From positions 62,001 through 126,000 of the forward strand of contig DASXEH010000006.1 of assembly GCA_036490215.1 (NCBI GenBank): DNA of 64,000 nucleotides. The letters run 5' to 3'. Of this stretch, positions 17,164-25,658 are shown piece after piece. Both the position numbers and the translations under genes were made by a program. Below the pieces are notes generated by a model. It was not told the DNA's origin. It saw only the letters and a program-made list of their open reading frames with translations, and searched no databases. Source of the stretch: JASHSH01 sp036490215 (GTDB lineage: Bacteria > Pseudomonadota > Alphaproteobacteria > Rhodospirillales > Magnetospirillaceae). The stretch's first letter is position 1, and every line of letters starts with the position of its first letter.

Positions 17164-18497
17164 ATATGACCCTGATCGTCGGCGCTGGACCGACCGGCCT
17201 CACCCTCGCGATCGATCTTTTGCGGCGCGGCATTTCCACCCGCATCATCGACGCGTCCCCCACGCCTTTTGCCGGCTCGCGCGGCAAGGGATTGCAGCCG
17301 CGCACGCTGGAGGTGTTCGACGATCTCGGCGTGATCGACGATATTATCGCCGGGGGCGGGATCTATCCGAAATTCCGCTATCATCTCGGGCCGTTCTCGC
17401 TGCGTATGGGCGGACTTGCAACAACGAAACCGGCGACCGAAAGCGTCCCCTATCCCAATGCCTGGATGGTGCCGCAGGCCCGCACCGAGGCAATTCTGCG
17501 CAAACGGCTCGAAGCGCTGGGTGGCATGGTCGAATTCGGCACGGCGCTGACCGGCTTCGTTCAAACCGCCGACGGCGTCGAGGCTACGCTCTCCACCGGC
17601 GAGACGGTTCGCGCGGCCTATCTGGTCGGCGCCGATGGCGGGCACAGCACGGTACGCAAGACGCTCGGCCTCAAACTCGAAGGCGAGACGATCGACGACG
17701 CGCCGCGTGTGGTGGCCGATCTTGAGATCGAAGGTCTGTCGCGCGCCGAATGGCATGTTTTTCCTTTCGCCAAGGGCGGCATGTTCATCCTTTGCCCGCT
17801 GGCCAAGACCGAGCTCTTCCAATTCATCGCGGCGAAGACGACGGCCGATCTCGGTATCGAGAGCGTGGTGCGCCGCGCCACCGGCTGCCGTGTCTCGCGC
17901 GTGGTCTGGAGTTCGGCCTATCAGCCATCGGTGCGCATGGTGCGGCAGTATCGCGTCGGCCGGGTGTTCCTGGCCGGCGATGCCGCCCATATCCATCCGC
18001 CCGCCGGCGGCCAAGGCCTGAACACCGGCATGCAGGACGCCTATAATCTCGGCTGGAAGCTGGCCGCCGTGGTGCAAGGCGCACCCGGCATCCTGCTCGA
18101 CACTTATGAGGAAGAACGCTTGCCAATTGCCGCGGCGGTGCTCGGGCTCAGCAAGCAGCTGCATGTGACGCGTTCACGCAAGCGCGGCGAGGCAACGCAG
18201 CAGCTGTTGTTGAACTATCGCGGCAGTTCGCTGTCGTCGGGGGCGAGCTTCGGCACGCTACAACCCGGCGACAGGATGCCCGATGCCAGGCTCGACGATG
18301 GCAGCCGCCTCTTCGATCACCTGCGCGGCCCGCACGCGACCGAACTGGAAACACCCGACGGGACTCGGATTCTTATCCGGCCCGATGGCTATATCGGCTG
18401 GATTGGGCTGTCGGATGAAACGCCGCCGGCCGGAATCGAAGCGGGTATGGCGACCAAGGCGGTGCGGTCGTCGCTGCGAATCGCCGGACAGGCTTAG
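17154..18497 (+). CDS. FAD-dependent aromatic monooxygenase (PHBH family)
   Basis: 447 residues from ATG 17154 (MYENMTLIVGAGPTGL); ATG 17166 is equally possible and neither has a good ribosome site. FAD-binding GAGPTGLTLAIDLLRRG, the DG motif VGADGGHSTVRKTLG and the GD motif FLAGDAAHIHPPAGGQGLNT are all present. The C-terminus is shorter than in phenol hydroxylases, like small FAD hydroxylases that modify aromatic or polyketide compounds using NAD(P)H and O2. The start lies inside operator 2, so regulation by the divergent TetR gene is expected. The last 125 bp overlap the converging acyltransferase frame. Confidence 0.88.
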   Translation: MYENMTLIVGAGPTGLTLAIDLLRRGISTRIIDASPTPFAGSRGKGLQPRTLEVFDDLGVIDDIIAGGGIYPKFRYHLGPFSLRMGGLATTKPATESVPYPNAWMVPQARTEAILRKRLEALGGMVEFGTALTGFVQTADGVEATLSTGETVRAAYLVGADGGHSTVRKTLGLKLEGETIDDAPRVVADLEIEGLSRAEWHVFPFAKGGMFILCPLAKTELFQFIAAKTTADLGIESVVRRATGCRVSRVVWSSAYQPSVRMVRQYRVGRVFLAGDAAHIHPPAGGQGLNTGMQDAYNLGWKLAAVVQGAPGILLDTYEEERLPIAAAVLGLSKQLHVTRSRKRGEATQQLLLNYRGSSLSSGASFGTLQPGDRMPDARLDDGSRLFDHLRGPHATELETPDGTRILIRPDGYIGWIGLSDETPPAGIEAGMATKAVRSSLRIAGQA

Positions 18498-19692
18498 ACT
18501 GCGCGAGGCTCCACTTCAGCCCGAACCATGGATGCAGCCAGGTGACGCGCCGCGCGATCTCATAGGTCAGGGCGCAACCGATCACCGTCGCCGCAATCAA
18601 GATCGCCGCCTCGGTGATCAACGGCAGGTGTAGTGGTGCCAAACGGTACGCGACCATCACGATCACCGTCTGGTGGACGATGTAATACGGGAAGATCGCC
18701 TCGGTCAGATAGCGCCGCGCCGGCCCGTCGCGGCCGGCGAGATAGCGCCGGGCATAACCGAACGCCGCGGCCACCCAGGCCCATTGATCGATCCCGTAAT
18801 CGCTCACCATTGCCAGGCGCGCGGTCATCGGCGGCTGTGGCACACCCGCGTAGTACCAGTTATAGGCGGCATAGAGCGCGTAACTGACCACGGCGATGGC
18901 GAGCATCCGATGACGCTGCGCCGTAAACCGGTCCCAGATCGCCGCATCGGTGGCGAAGAGATAGCCGAACAGGAAGCACAGCGCGTAGATCGCATGCAGA
19001 TACCAATCGTGCAAGAGATCGTGGGTCTCGGGCCAGAAATGGCGGAGCACCAGGCGACCGAATATCAGCGCGGCCATCGGGATCAGGAACAGGCGCGAGC
19101 CCGCTAGTGCATGGCGCCCTGCCCGTTCAAGCCGGTCACGTACCGAGGGCGCGACGATCAGCAGCACAGCCAACAGTGCGGTATAGATCCAGAGATAGGC
19201 GACGAACCACATATAGTCCCAGCTCGGGATGAAAGGACACGGTCCGACGGTGCAGAAATCCGAGCGCGCGCCGATATAGTCGCGCCAGAAACTCAGAAGC
19301 CCATCGCCGTAATGCAGCCGCATAACCGCCTGCGCGTAGAGTTCGAACGGCACGACGAAAAGCGTGGCGAACAGCAGCGGCGGCAACAGCCGCGCACTAC
19401 GCGAGATCAACAACGCTTGTGCATTGAGTTTCTCGCTCATGAAGCGCGTCGCCGCCCCCGAAACGATGAACAGCAGCAGCAGACGCCACGGGCTGCTCCA
19501 ATCCATCGGGTATTGCAGCCACGGCACGAGATGCGGGCTTTTGATCACCCAATCGCTCGGCACATAGAACATGCCGATATGAAATAGGATCAGCAGCGCG
19601 AAGGCGGCGATGCGCAGCCAGTCGAGATCGGTGCGCCGCGTGCTCGCGCTCGCTTGGGGCGGTTCGAAGTGTTTCATCCTCGGCATGATCAT
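18373..19692 (-). CDS. Acyltransferase family 3 membrane protein (OpgC/OafA-like)
   Basis: 439 residues from ATG 19692; ATGs at 19686 and 19677 are also possible and ribosome sites are weak. About ten membrane helices. The start of the domain, RTDLDWLRIAAFALLILFHIGMFY, carries the catalytic-type His, and it ends YYIVHQTVIVMVAYRL and WLHPWFGLKWSL (given here as motif ends). It is predicted to move acyl groups from cytoplasm to periplasmic glycans. The last ~41 residues are Pro/Arg/Ser-rich, unlike the family, and are read antisense through the end of the monooxygenase, so the original stop may have been lost. Confidence 0.82.
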   Translation of the reverse strand: MIMPRMKHFEPPQASASTRRTDLDWLRIAAFALLILFHIGMFYVPSDWVIKSPHLVPWLQYPMDWSSPWRLLLLFIVSGAATRFMSEKLNAQALLISRSARLLPPLLFATLFVVPFELYAQAVMRLHYGDGLLSFWRDYIGARSDFCTVGPCPFIPSWDYMWFVAYLWIYTALLAVLLIVAPSVRDRLERAGRHALAGSRLFLIPMAALIFGRLVLRHFWPETHDLLHDWYLHAIYALCFLFGYLFATDAAIWDRFTAQRHRMLAIAVVSYALYAAYNWYYAGVPQPPMTARLAMVSDYGIDQWAWVAAAFGYARRYLAGRDGPARRYLTEAIFPYYIVHQTVIVMVAYRLAPLHLPLITEAAILIAATVIGCALTYEIARRVTWLHPWFGLKWSLAQSKPVRRFAATTAPPWSPYPLRFRPAAFHPTAQSSRYSHRAG

Positions 19693-19956
19693 TGAGCGAC
19701 TCGGGCCAGCGTCAGGAACGCGGCCATAGTCGCGCGGCGAGGGTGTATGCAGCGAGCAGCTATGATGTGGCGCGTTGCGGCCTGCGCGTTCACGCGAAGA
19801 CCACGGCATAAGGCGGGAATAAACGCCTGGTGGCGAAAGTAAGATGCGGCGTAACGGCGCTGTTACAGCCGGGCGCGAATTGCGGCGGCCACCGCGCAAA
19901 AAAGGCCGCGCCGCCTTATATCGGTCGGCGCAGCCCAATCTGCATTCAAGTCTCGA

Positions 19957-21471
19957 TCAGCGATAGAATTGCGGCATCTGGCAGTATGGGTTCCGCTGCA
20001 GGCTGATGCATTGAATCATGCCGCCGTTCATCGTCACCCAGACCCGCCCATAGCTCCACGAATAGGTGCGTCCGTATTCGTGGATCGAGCCGATGGGATC
20101 GCCGACGGTCCGCACCAGATCCCCTTCGCTCATGCCCGGACGGATCGCCGGACGCGCGCCCCCGGCCGAGGCAAGCTGCGGCATCGGACGCGGATAGACC
20201 GGCGGTGGCGCTGCGAGTGCGATGGCACCCGGCGGCGGCGGCGGCGGCAATGTCGCCATAGCCATAGCACCCGGCGGTGGCATCGGCATCGAGAAGGCCG
20301 GCGTGCCCGGCGGATGCGGACCGGGCGCGTGCTGGATCGGCGGCGGCAAAGCCGCTTGAACCTGGGGCTGAGGCTGCGCCGGCGGGATGGGCGCGACGAT
20401 CGTGGATGGCGGCTGATCTTCCACCTGGATTTGCGCCTGCGCGAATTTTTGCGGTGACGCGGCCTGAGGGGCTGCGGCCTGCGGCGACGGGGCAACCGGC
20501 TGTGCTTGGGCCAGAGTCTGCCTCTGCCCCAAGGGCTGAACCGCAACCGGGGGACGCGGTCCCGGCGGATAATAAGGCGGCTCGGCCGAAGCCAGGTTCG
20601 GCGCCGACGGATCGTGATGAATCAGGACGTGCGGCCCCGGCTCATCGTCTGCCGACACATGGGGTTCGGCCAGCGGCGGGTCTTGCTGCGCGAATTGCTG
20701 CTTTTGTGCCGACTGCTGCTTCTGCGCAAGTTGCTCTTGTTGGGCCAGATGTGCCTGTTCCGCCAATTGAGCATGTTGGGCGGCTTGGGTCTGCTGTGCC
20801 AAAGCCTGGGCCTGAAGCTGCGCTTGTTGGGCCTGGGGCTGAACCTGCGCTTGTTGTGCCTGTGCCTGAGTCTGCTGTGCTTGGGCCAGAGCCAGAGCCT
20901 GCGCCTTCTGTGCCTGAGCCATCGCCTGGGCTTGCGCTTGTGCGCGGGCCTGCAACTGCGCTTGGGTCAGCGCCTGTTCCTGTTGCGTCAGCTGCGTCTT
21001 GAGCGTCTGCACTTCGGATTCCAAAGTGGCGATGCGGTTCTGCTGCTGATCCACCTGCTGCTTGGTCACGTTGTCGGCGTGCATCTGCTTCATCCGCTCG
21101 CGCACATCGTCGGGATTGAAGCTGACGGTGGCCGAGCAATCGACCACCATCCGGTCGCCTTCGAGATGGAAGTTGTCATGCACATCGGTCGCGTTCACGA
21201 CGGCGCCAACGTAAGACCGCACATGTTGTGCGGCCTGATCGCTGGCGCCGCCGGGTACTTCCTTCGACGCCACATCCATCTCGGACTCGACCAGCGAGCC
21301 CGAGGAGTCGAGCGCCTTGCGTTCCGCCTTGGCCAGGCAGATTTCGCGGGCTTGCGCCCGCGTATCATTGTCACCCAGCGCATAGCTGGCATCCTCGACG
21401 ACACTCTGCGTTGCCGCCAAGGCTATGGCGGGCGTCAGAGTCAGCAGTCCGGCAGCCAGCGCAATGCGCAT
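19957..21471 (-). CDS. Secreted FlgT_N-like / coiled coil / Gln-Ala-rich / BamE-like protein
   Basis: 504 residues. Signal peptide at 1-19 (cleavage after IALA). Residues ~20-135 form an alpha/beta domain resembling FlgT_N/LPP20-type domains (AREICLAKAERKALDSSGSL, MVVDCSATVSF). A coiled coil covers ~135-165, then ~110 residues of Ala/Gln repeats, then ~160 Pro-rich residues. The last ~65 residues (RPGMSEGDLVRTVGDP, YGRVWVTMNGGMIQCIS, NPYC) look like a SmpA/BamE-type fold. It is a clear paralog of the protein at 24725, sharing both end domains and four Cys. Last gene of a three-gene operon, with GGAGG upstream. An envelope role is inferred; function unknown. Confidence 0.75.
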   Translation of the reverse strand: MRIALAAGLLTLTPAIALAATQSVVEDASYALGDNDTRAQAREICLAKAERKALDSSGSLVESEMDVASKEVPGGASDQAAQHVRSYVGAVVNATDVHDNFHLEGDRMVVDCSATVSFNPDDVRERMKQMHADNVTKQQVDQQQNRIATLESEVQTLKTQLTQQEQALTQAQLQARAQAQAQAMAQAQKAQALALAQAQQTQAQAQQAQVQPQAQQAQLQAQALAQQTQAAQHAQLAEQAHLAQQEQLAQKQQSAQKQQFAQQDPPLAEPHVSADDEPGPHVLIHHDPSAPNLASAEPPYYPPGPRPPVAVQPLGQRQTLAQAQPVAPSPQAAAPQAASPQKFAQAQIQVEDQPPSTIVAPIPPAQPQPQVQAALPPPIQHAPGPHPPGTPAFSMPMPPPGAMAMATLPPPPPPGAIALAAPPPVYPRPMPQLASAGGARPAIRPGMSEGDLVRTVGDPIGSIHEYGRTYSWSYGRVWVTMNGGMIQCISLQRNPYCQMPQFYR

Positions 21472-21495
21472 GGGTGCATCCTCCTGGTTACAAAC

Positions 21496-22224
21496 TCAAT
21501 TCTCGGGCTCGGCGGTTTCCTCGACTTGCGGACGCGGCGCGGCCATGGGCGCCGGCGGCTGCAATGACGGCGCGCTGGCCGGCACCGGAGCCGCTGCGTG
21601 CTCACCAGGCGATTGCGCGTCATTGATCTCCTTCTCGAGATCCGAGAAGGCCTTGGTGGCGCGCAGCTTGGTGGCCGCACCATCGTCTTGCGGCTTGATA
21701 TCGACGGCGGCGACCGTATGGGACATCGCCGTCAGTGGAATGCGCATCAGCACGAAGGCGCGATAGCCGGTGCCCGAGGCAACCACCTTGCGCTGGGTCA
21801 CTTCATAACCCTGGAGATCGACATCGGAGATCATATCGCGCGTGGTGCGTTCGCCATGCACGGCGGCCACCGGCTGCAGCGACCCACCGGTTTCCTCGAG
21901 GTAGTCCTTCATATCGGCGGAGAGCTTGCCGTGTACCTGATCGGCCAGGGCGCGCTTGGCGTTGAGCGCGGCTTTGTCGATCGCGAATTGCAGATCGCCC
22001 GAAGTGGCCGTGCCGGCGCCGAACATATAGCTCGAATCCGAAGGCGGGCTGGCATACCAGGACGGCGCCTGCTCAACCACGTCCTTAGCGGCCTGAACCT
22101 GTGCTTCCTGCTGCTTCTGCTGCATCTCGAGCGCGTATTTCTGCGGATCGAAGGGCGGCGTGGACGAGCAGCCGCCCAGTCCGGCGGCGGCAAGCCCGAG
22201 CGCGATAAGAACCGGACCTTTCAT
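21496..22224 (-). CDS. LPP20-family outer-membrane lipoprotein
   Basis: 242 residues. The lipobox LGGC places the acylated Cys at 19. A helical linker follows, then the LPP20-like core (APSWYASPPSDSSYMFGAG, AIDKAALNAKRALADQVHG, VVASGTGYRAFVLMRIP) and a Pro/Ala-rich tail. FlgP of the Vibrio flagellar outer ring and Helicobacter Lpp20 belong to this family. The start codon overlaps the upstream stop (ATGA), so translation is coupled to the TPR lipoprotein gene, and the next gene begins 24 bp downstream. Together they probably form one outer-membrane assembly. Confidence 0.82.
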   Translation of the reverse strand: MKGPVLIALGLAAAGLGGCSSTPPFDPQKYALEMQQKQQEAQVQAAKDVVEQAPSWYASPPSDSSYMFGAGTATSGDLQFAIDKAALNAKRALADQVHGKLSADMKDYLEETGGSLQPVAAVHGERTTRDMISDVDLQGYEVTQRKVVASGTGYRAFVLMRIPLTAMSHTVAAVDIKPQDDGAATKLRATKAFSDLEKEINDAQSPGEHAAAPVPASAPSLQPPAPMAAPRPQVEETAEPEN

Positions 22225-23267
22225 ATGCGATCTCCTGAATGAGTGACGGCCGCTATTTCCTTCAACCGGTCGGCGGCCTGACCGGCACGTTCCGTATCGC
22301 CTTTGGCGAGATAAGCGCTGCCGGCCTTGCGGAAGGCGGCGACCGCCTCATCCTTGTGGCCGGCGTTGAATTGCAGGATGCCCGTGTTGTACCAGGCGAA
22401 CCCGTCATCGGGATTGAGCGCGATCGCCATGCTATAGGCGGCGAGCGCGTTCTCGACCTGACCGCTCTGCGCGCAAGCAATCGCCAACCCGTCGCGATAG
22501 GTGGCGTTGCCGTCGTCAAGCGCGATTGCCTTGATGAAATCCTCATGGGCGCGCGGGAAATCCTGCAGCGCCAGCGCCGTGCGTCCGCGCGAGAACCATA
22601 TTGCGGCCGAGGCGACTTTCGACGCCGGCGGCTCTCCCGGATCGGCCAGGCTGGGTAATGTCATCGGCGGGATCGTCGAGACCAGACGCCGCGCCAGATC
22701 GTCGGTCAGCCGCGCCGTCTGCTCGCCGCGGATATTGGTCAGCGCGACGATGACGCCGGCGGCAGCCGACAATGGATCGATCGGCACGCCGCCATCGATG
22801 CTCGACGCGATGTGTTTGCCCTCCCAGATCACCGTGCCGTCGGAGACGCGGCGCATGGTGAGCTCGGCGCCCACATCCACTTGGGAGACGATGCCGAGAA
22901 AAGTGGTGCCGTAATGAGTGATCTTGCCGTCGATCACCGCCGCGCAATGCAGCGATTCAGGATCGGCGGACAGGCGATCGACATCGGCCAAGGGCACTTC
23001 GCGCACACGCGGCGCCAGATGCTGATAGATCGCGGAGCGGATGCTCTCGGCATCTTTCGCGGCGATACCGTCTTTGGCCGCGAAGGGCAGAATGGCAACG
23101 CAATCGGGCTTGGGCGAATCGAAGCCGCCATGAACTTTGAAGACGACTTCGTTCATCAGCGCGTCGGCAGAACCCGACTGCTTCGCCTCGTCAACATATG
23201 ACGGGCTCGAACATGCCGCCAGCGAGAGCAGCGGCACCCATGCAAGAAACTGCCTTGCGGTCCCCAT
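22221..23267 (-). CDS. TPR lipoprotein with GNA1162/CsgG-like N-terminal domain
   Basis: 348 residues from ATG 23267 with GGGAG upstream; GTG starts to 23300 are possible. Lipobox SLAAC gives acylated Cys ~18. Residues ~45-190 (CVAILPFAAKDG, VIDGKITHYGTTFLGIVSQVD, DGTVIWEGKHIAS) resemble DUF799/GNA1162 lipoproteins related to the CsgG nucleotide-free fold. Three TPR units follow at ~230-335 (AIWFSRGRTALALQDFPRAH, GDGNATYR-like linker, FAWYNTGILQFNAGHKDEAV). First gene of the operon with the LPP20 and BamE-tailed genes. Probably a periplasm-facing outer-membrane scaffold. Confidence 0.78.
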   Translation of the reverse strand: MGTARQFLAWVPLLSLAACSSPSYVDEAKQSGSADALMNEVVFKVHGGFDSPKPDCVAILPFAAKDGIAAKDAESIRSAIYQHLAPRVREVPLADVDRLSADPESLHCAAVIDGKITHYGTTFLGIVSQVDVGAELTMRRVSDGTVIWEGKHIASSIDGGVPIDPLSAAAGVIVALTNIRGEQTARLTDDLARRLVSTIPPMTLPSLADPGEPPASKVASAAIWFSRGRTALALQDFPRAHEDFIKAIALDDGNATYRDGLAIACAQSGQVENALAAYSMAIALNPDDGFAWYNTGILQFNAGHKDEAVAAFRKAGSAYLAKGDTERAGQAADRLKEIAAVTHSGDRI

Positions 23268-23748
23268 CTCCCCGACTCCCGACACATCGTTCTCCGGCAC
23301 TGCGCATTTGCACAGCGCGACGGAGTCGAAATTGGCCGGACGTCAGAGCTACCGCTTTACCCCTAGTACCCCAGGCGGTGGCACTAACGCGCTTCGTTTG
23401 CGTCCATCGACGCATCCGAAACTTGCACATCATAATATACTCTGACTGTGCCGTGAGTCACTCGAATAGCAAATATGGCGCGCGCAGCGGCGGTGAATAC
23501 TACGTGCCACATTTGATGAGACTCAAAGTTTCATCGCACCGTCTTGCCCGGCAGAATATTCTTAACGAGTCGCAAGTAATCCATTTGCATAAGCTCCTCC
23601 ACCTTCGCCCTGTGATAATGTGATCCTTGGGTTCGTCCGGGTGGGGCCACGGGCGTTTTAAAAAATTGGGGGTACGGGAACCTTCGTGATCGGCGCTGCC
23701 GGATCGTTCGGCGGTGTCGAGGAGTCGTGTCGACGAGGGAGGCTCGTG
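23268..23748. other. 481-bp divergent intergenic region, no gene seen
   Basis: Separates the lipoprotein operon (minus) from the TPR-SPOR gene (plus). It is more AT-rich than its surroundings around 23420-23580 (ATAATATACTC, GAATATTC). Open frames here are short and unconvincing. It presumably holds both promoters, but I could not fix a convincing -35/-10 pair for either. Confidence 0.5.
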
Positions 23749-24711
23749 ATGCGCCTGTTGAACTCGCGTGGCGTCGTCGTGCTGGCAGCGGCTGCGATCG
23801 TCGCTTTGTCATTCGTCTCATTCGCTGAAGCACACGGCGGCGGTGGGCCCGGTGTCGGACCAGGCGTTGGTCCCGGCGTAGGACCAGGGGTCGGTCCTGG
23901 CACGGGACCGGGATCGACCGGAACAGGATCATCCGGTTCGAGCGGTTCAGCCGGCAGCTCGGGTTCTTCGAGCAGCAGTTCCAGCTCTTCATCCAGCAGC
24001 AGCGGTACTGCGACAGCCAGCGCGACGGCATCGAGCGGCAATTCGGGTTCGATGACCAATGTCAGCAACCGCGCGATGAGCGATTCGCCTGACGGTGCTT
24101 TGATGGCGATTGCCGCGGGCCATGTGCCCGGTTCGCCGCCCGGCACGAACGACCCCAACAATCTCAACGATCCGTTTTATGGCGAGGCCGTGCATCTGGT
24201 CGCGCTTGGCGATTACCTGCGCGCGCTCAACCTCTTCAACCAAGTGCTCGAACATCGGCCCAATAACGTCGAAGCCTGGTCCTATATCGGCTACACGTTC
24301 TGGACGATCGGCCGCCTCGGCGATGCGCAACTCGCCTATCGCGAGGCGCAGATGGTGTCCCGCAATCCCAATCTTCTAACTGTGATGCCGCCACAGATGA
24401 TGGGCGCGGCGCCGCAAGCAAGCGACACGCAGCCAATCGCGGATATCGGGCCTACACCGGCGCCGAAAGAGGATTGGCAGATCCAGCTCGCGGTCGGTTC
24501 GTCGGAAGACGAAACGGAGAACGCGATGCGCCGCCTCCGCCGCGAAAACGCCGACCTGCTGGGCCTGCTCACCTTCGACACCGCTCATGCCCATGTCGCC
24601 GAGGGGGATCGCTATCTGTTGCGTGCCGGGCCGCTCGACGAGACCGGCGCAAACAGACTCTGCCTTGCGCTTGAGGAGCGCCGGCAGACCTGCATGGTGG
24701 TGCATAGCTAG
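23749..24711 (+). CDS. Periplasmic TPR protein with C-terminal SPOR domain
   Basis: 320 residues from ATG 23749, with GAGGGAGG upstream; the frame is open back to 23686. Signal peptide 1-28 (cleaved after AEA). Then five GVGP-type tetrapeptide repeats, a ~50-residue Ser/Gly/Thr linker with a poly-Ser run, TPR helices at ~140-208 (FYGEAVHLVALGDYLRALNL, AWSYIGYTFWTIGRLGDAQL), and a SPOR domain at ~241-320 (WQIQLAVGSSEDETENAMRR, ending RQTCMVVHS). SPOR domains bind glycan strands stripped of peptides, so this protein is likely at septa or remodelling sites. Divergent from the lipoprotein operon and convergent with the paralog at 24725. Confidence 0.82.
   Translation: MRLLNSRGVVVLAAAAIVALSFVSFAEAHGGGGPGVGPGVGPGVGPGVGPGTGPGSTGTGSSGSSGSAGSSGSSSSSSSSSSSSSGTATASATASSGNSGSMTNVSNRAMSDSPDGALMAIAAGHVPGSPPGTNDPNNLNDPFYGEAVHLVALGDYLRALNLFNQVLEHRPNNVEAWSYIGYTFWTIGRLGDAQLAYREAQMVSRNPNLLTVMPPQMMGAAPQASDTQPIADIGPTPAPKEDWQIQLAVGSSEDETENAMRRLRRENADLLGLLTFDTAHAHVAEGDRYLLRAGPLDETGANRLCLALEERRQTCMVVHS
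23851..23910 (+). repeat. Five 12-bp tandem repeats encoding GVGP/GTGP
   Basis: Five consecutive 12-bp units, each coding Gly-Val-Gly-Pro (the last Gly-Thr-Gly-Pro), just after the signal peptide of the TPR-SPOR protein. Codons vary between units, so selection acted on the peptide or the array is old. An elastin-like flexible spacer is likely. Confidence 0.85.
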
Positions 24712-24724
24712 AAGAAGATGGTGT

Positions 24725-25492
24725 TCAGCGGATGCGGTTGTCCGGCGCGCAGATCGGGTTCTGCGCGGTGCTGATGCATTGCACGAGCCCGCCGCGCACC
24801 GTCACCCAGGTTGAACCGTAATCCCAGGAGTCGATGCCCATAACGCCCGCGTATTCGTGAACCACTTTCGGCGGATTGCCGGCATAGCCGATGACCTCGG
24901 TCGTCGTCATGCCGACCTGAAGATTGCGCGCCTGCATCGCCGAGGCGGCACTGGCTTGTCGCTGCTGCTGTTGCCGTTGCGATACCGCCGAACGCAGATC
25001 CTGGACCTCGGTTTCCAAGGCGGCCAGCTTGGTCTGCTGCTCGTCGACCTCGGTCTTGGCCGCCTCGACCTCGCGTTTCGTCGCCTCGTCGTTATGTGCC
25101 GCTTTCATCTGCGCTGTCACCGCGTCGGGATCGAAGGTGACCTTGGCGGTGCAGTCGATGGCGAATCCGTCTTTCTCGGCGCGCAGCTTGGTGTGGACGT
25201 TGGTCGCCTTCACCATCGCAGCCACATAGGACTGCACGCGCCGCTTGGCGCTATCGGTGACGGCCCCGTCTTTCTCGGTGGAAACGACATCGAGTTGCGA
25301 TTCGATCAGGGTGCCGCTGTCTTCCAGCGCCTTGCGTTCGATGCGGGCGACACAGGCGGCAACCGCATCGGCCCGTGTATCGTTCTCGCCGATTATATAG
25401 GACGCGCTATCCGTCACCTGCTGCTGGGCCGCCAAGGCCGCAACAGGCGTCAGAAGGAGGATCACCGGACCTGCGAAAACCAACCGCGCCAT
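24725..25492 (-). CDS. Secreted FlgT_N-like / coiled coil / BamE-like protein (short paralog)
   Basis: 255 residues from ATG 25492 (weak ribosome site). Signal peptide to about residue 21 (cleavage after ALA). Head domain (ASYIIGENDTRADAVAACVA, IERKALEDSGTLIESQ, FAIDCTAKVTFDPD), coiled coil at ~130-185, and tail (LQVGMTTTEVIGYAGNP, WDYGSTWVTVRGGLVQCIS, NPIC). Both ends match the 504-residue protein at 19957, including four Cys at equivalent places, but this copy lacks the Ala/Gln and Pro-rich middle. Convergent with the TPR-SPOR gene (13-bp gap). The shared family suggests both paralogs work in the same envelope assembly. Confidence 0.78.
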   Translation of the reverse strand: MARLVFAGPVILLLTPVAALAAQQQVTDSASYIIGENDTRADAVAACVARIERKALEDSGTLIESQLDVVSTEKDGAVTDSAKRRVQSYVAAMVKATNVHTKLRAEKDGFAIDCTAKVTFDPDAVTAQMKAAHNDEATKREVEAAKTEVDEQQTKLAALETEVQDLRSAVSQRQQQQRQASAASAMQARNLQVGMTTTEVIGYAGNPPKVVHEYAGVMGIDSWDYGSTWVTVRGGLVQCISTAQNPICAPDNRIR

Positions 25493-25570
25493 GGTGTCCA
25501 CATTCGTGAAGGACGCGTGATTGTGCCGTTGCCGCGCGCAATCGGCAAGGGGGCGCGTCACTGCGCCTCA

Positions 25571-25588
25571 ATGTAAAGCGCGTTACAT
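25571..25588. promoter_or_regulatory. 18-bp near-palindrome in divergent intergenic region
   Basis: ATGTAA-AGCGCG-TTACAT, matching its reverse complement at 16 of 18 positions, between the BamE-tailed paralog (start 25492, minus) and the serine hydrolase (start 25659, plus). A TGTAA-N6-TTACA operator is plausible; the cognate regulator is not identifiable here. Confidence 0.35.
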
Positions 25589-25658
25589 GCCGGGTATGCC
25601 GCGCTCTTGAGCAATGGCATGATACCGCCCGGGCGAAGGGACGGCACCAGGGGAGCGC

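Noticed and set aside
23851..23910. CRISPR or minisatellite reading of the 12-bp repeats
   Set aside because: Units are contiguous without spacers and encode a regular GVGP peptide inside a gene.
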